The position numbers and the translations under genes were made by a program. Below, piece by piece: positions 30,529 through 31,127 of a stretch of 31,127 bases of DNA. The notes below the pieces were generated by a model. That model was not told where the DNA came from. It saw only the letters and a program-made list of their open reading frames with translations, and did not search any database. How positions within the stretch are numbered: position 1 is the first letter of the stretch; the number at the start of each line of letters is the position of its first letter. This DNA comes from an uncultured Bacillota bacterium (GTDB lineage Bacteria > Bacillota > Clostridia > Christensenellales > UBA1242), in contig CAMUNJ010000003.1 in NCBI GenBank assembly GCA_947090235.1, positions 1 through 31,127 on the forward strand, written 5' to 3'.

Positions 30529-31127
30529 ATGAAAAAGATTTTTAATAGAAATTGGTTAGCAATTTTATCAATTTTTTTACTGCCTTTACTTTTATTGACT
30601 GCTTGTAATGAAGTCAATTATTTTAATGTAGAGGTTTATTCTAGTGCTGGTCATAGTATTGTTGTAGGGCCAAATAAAACATCTTCTTTAGCGGAAGGCA
30701 GTGAAGTTGAAATTTCTGCCAATGCTGGCAAGAACAATGAGTTTATTTGCTGGTTAAAAGCAAATCAAGTGGTTTCTATAGAAGAAACTTATAAATTTAA
30801 AGTAAACGCAGAAACTGCAGGCAGTTATGTAGGTTTATTTAGCGAATCGCAGCCTCAATTTATGCAATATGTTGCATTGACTGATGTTTCTGTAAAATTG
30901 GGGATTTCTCAGTTAAACATAAAAGTCAAAATGAAATTAAACCAAGAAGAAGACCAAGTTTTATATCAGGGAGAGGCATCAAACCAATCAGTTTCTGTTT
31001 ATAATGGAAAAGTATTTTCTATCTTAAATGAAGATTTGATTGTTTTTTCTGCAGATATTGAATATTACAATGACGAAGTTTTACAAATAGAACAAGTAAA
31101 TGAACTTCAACTTTTAAAATCAAAATT
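30529..31127 (+). CDS. Lipoprotein, 3' truncated by the window edge
   Basis: The frame is open from the ATG to the last base, giving 199 residues. The N-terminus is a lipoprotein signal peptide: MKKIFNRN, a hydrophobic run, and the lipobox LLTAC with the cysteine at residue 26. The mature part is rich in beta strands and polar residues (VNYFNVEVYSSAGHSIVVG; EISANAGKNNEFICWLKAN), with a repeat-like INxKFxW flavour of extracytoplasmic InlB B-repeat-type or Ig-like domains, though I cannot assign a family. It is probably anchored to the outer face of the membrane. No Shine-Dalgarno sequence precedes the ATG. Confidence 0.8.
   Translation, partial: MKKIFNRNWLAILSIFLLPLLLLTACNEVNYFNVEVYSSAGHSIVVGPNKTSSLAEGSEVEISANAGKNNEFICWLKANQVVSIEETYKFKVNAETAGSYVGLFSESQPQFMQYVALTDVSVKLGISQLNIKVKMKLNQEEDQVLYQGEASNQSVSVYNGKVFSILNEDLIVFSADIEYYNDEVLQIEQVNELQLLKSK

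Overview
The window looks like chromosome from a very AT-rich, low-GC Gram-positive bacterium, most likely an uncultured spore-forming member of the Clostridia. The support is a sigma-K-like factor, YlbJ-like and YtxC-like sporulation proteins, DUF4364 and DUF1292 proteins, the plsX-rnc-smc-ftsY and yqgF-yrzB neighbourhoods, and Shine-Dalgarno sites of the AAAGGAG type. The lineage is inferred from gene content, not from a marker-gene search. No tRNA, rRNA, phage, transposase or CRISPR array was seen.

Layout. 1-1266: the tail of an unknown gene, then a fused HIT/RNase HI protein. 1289-1489: a composite hairpin repeat. 1494-4850 (minus strand): an ABC exporter (ATPase and permease) and a DUF4364 winged-helix protein. 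4966-6041: an unknown protein and a TfoX-N protein. 6076-6999 (minus): YlbJ-like membrane protein. 7148-10004: pta-ackA and a metallo-beta-lactamase-fold protein. 10077-16957: rpmF, plsX, rnc, smc and ftsY. 17305-18781: sigK and a second, divergent sigma factor. 18946-20319: a diadenylate-cyclase-like protein. 20438-20760: RNase P RNA. 20874-22393: two unknown proteins. 22414-28282: rarA, an acyltransferase-fold protein with a lysine-rich tail, a small membrane protein, polA and a HAD phosphatase. 28342-29248: yqgF and a DUF1292 protein. 29356-29490 (minus): a 44-residue basic protein with an excellent ribosome site. 29626-30405 (minus): YtxC-like. 30529-end: a truncated lipoprotein gene.

How the genes fit together. 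Most of the window is core: acetate fermentation with ATP formation (Pta-AckA), phospholipid initiation (PlsX), ribosome and RNA processing (L32, RNase III, RNase P, YqgF), chromosome and membrane targeting (SMC, FtsY), and DNA repair and replication (RarA, PolA, RNase HI). Sporulation genes are scattered among them.

The less ordinary items are the HIT-RNase HI fusion; three copies of a roughly 200-bp four-hairpin intergenic element, two of them bracketing ftsY; several genes whose -10 box lies 6-9 bases before the start codon with no Shine-Dalgarno site, suggesting leaderless or near-leaderless mRNAs; a diadenylate-cyclase-like protein with a changed RHR motif; an RNase III lacking one metal-binding carboxylate; an E2-fold protein whose DHRxxDG motif reads DERIADG; and tandem sigma factors.
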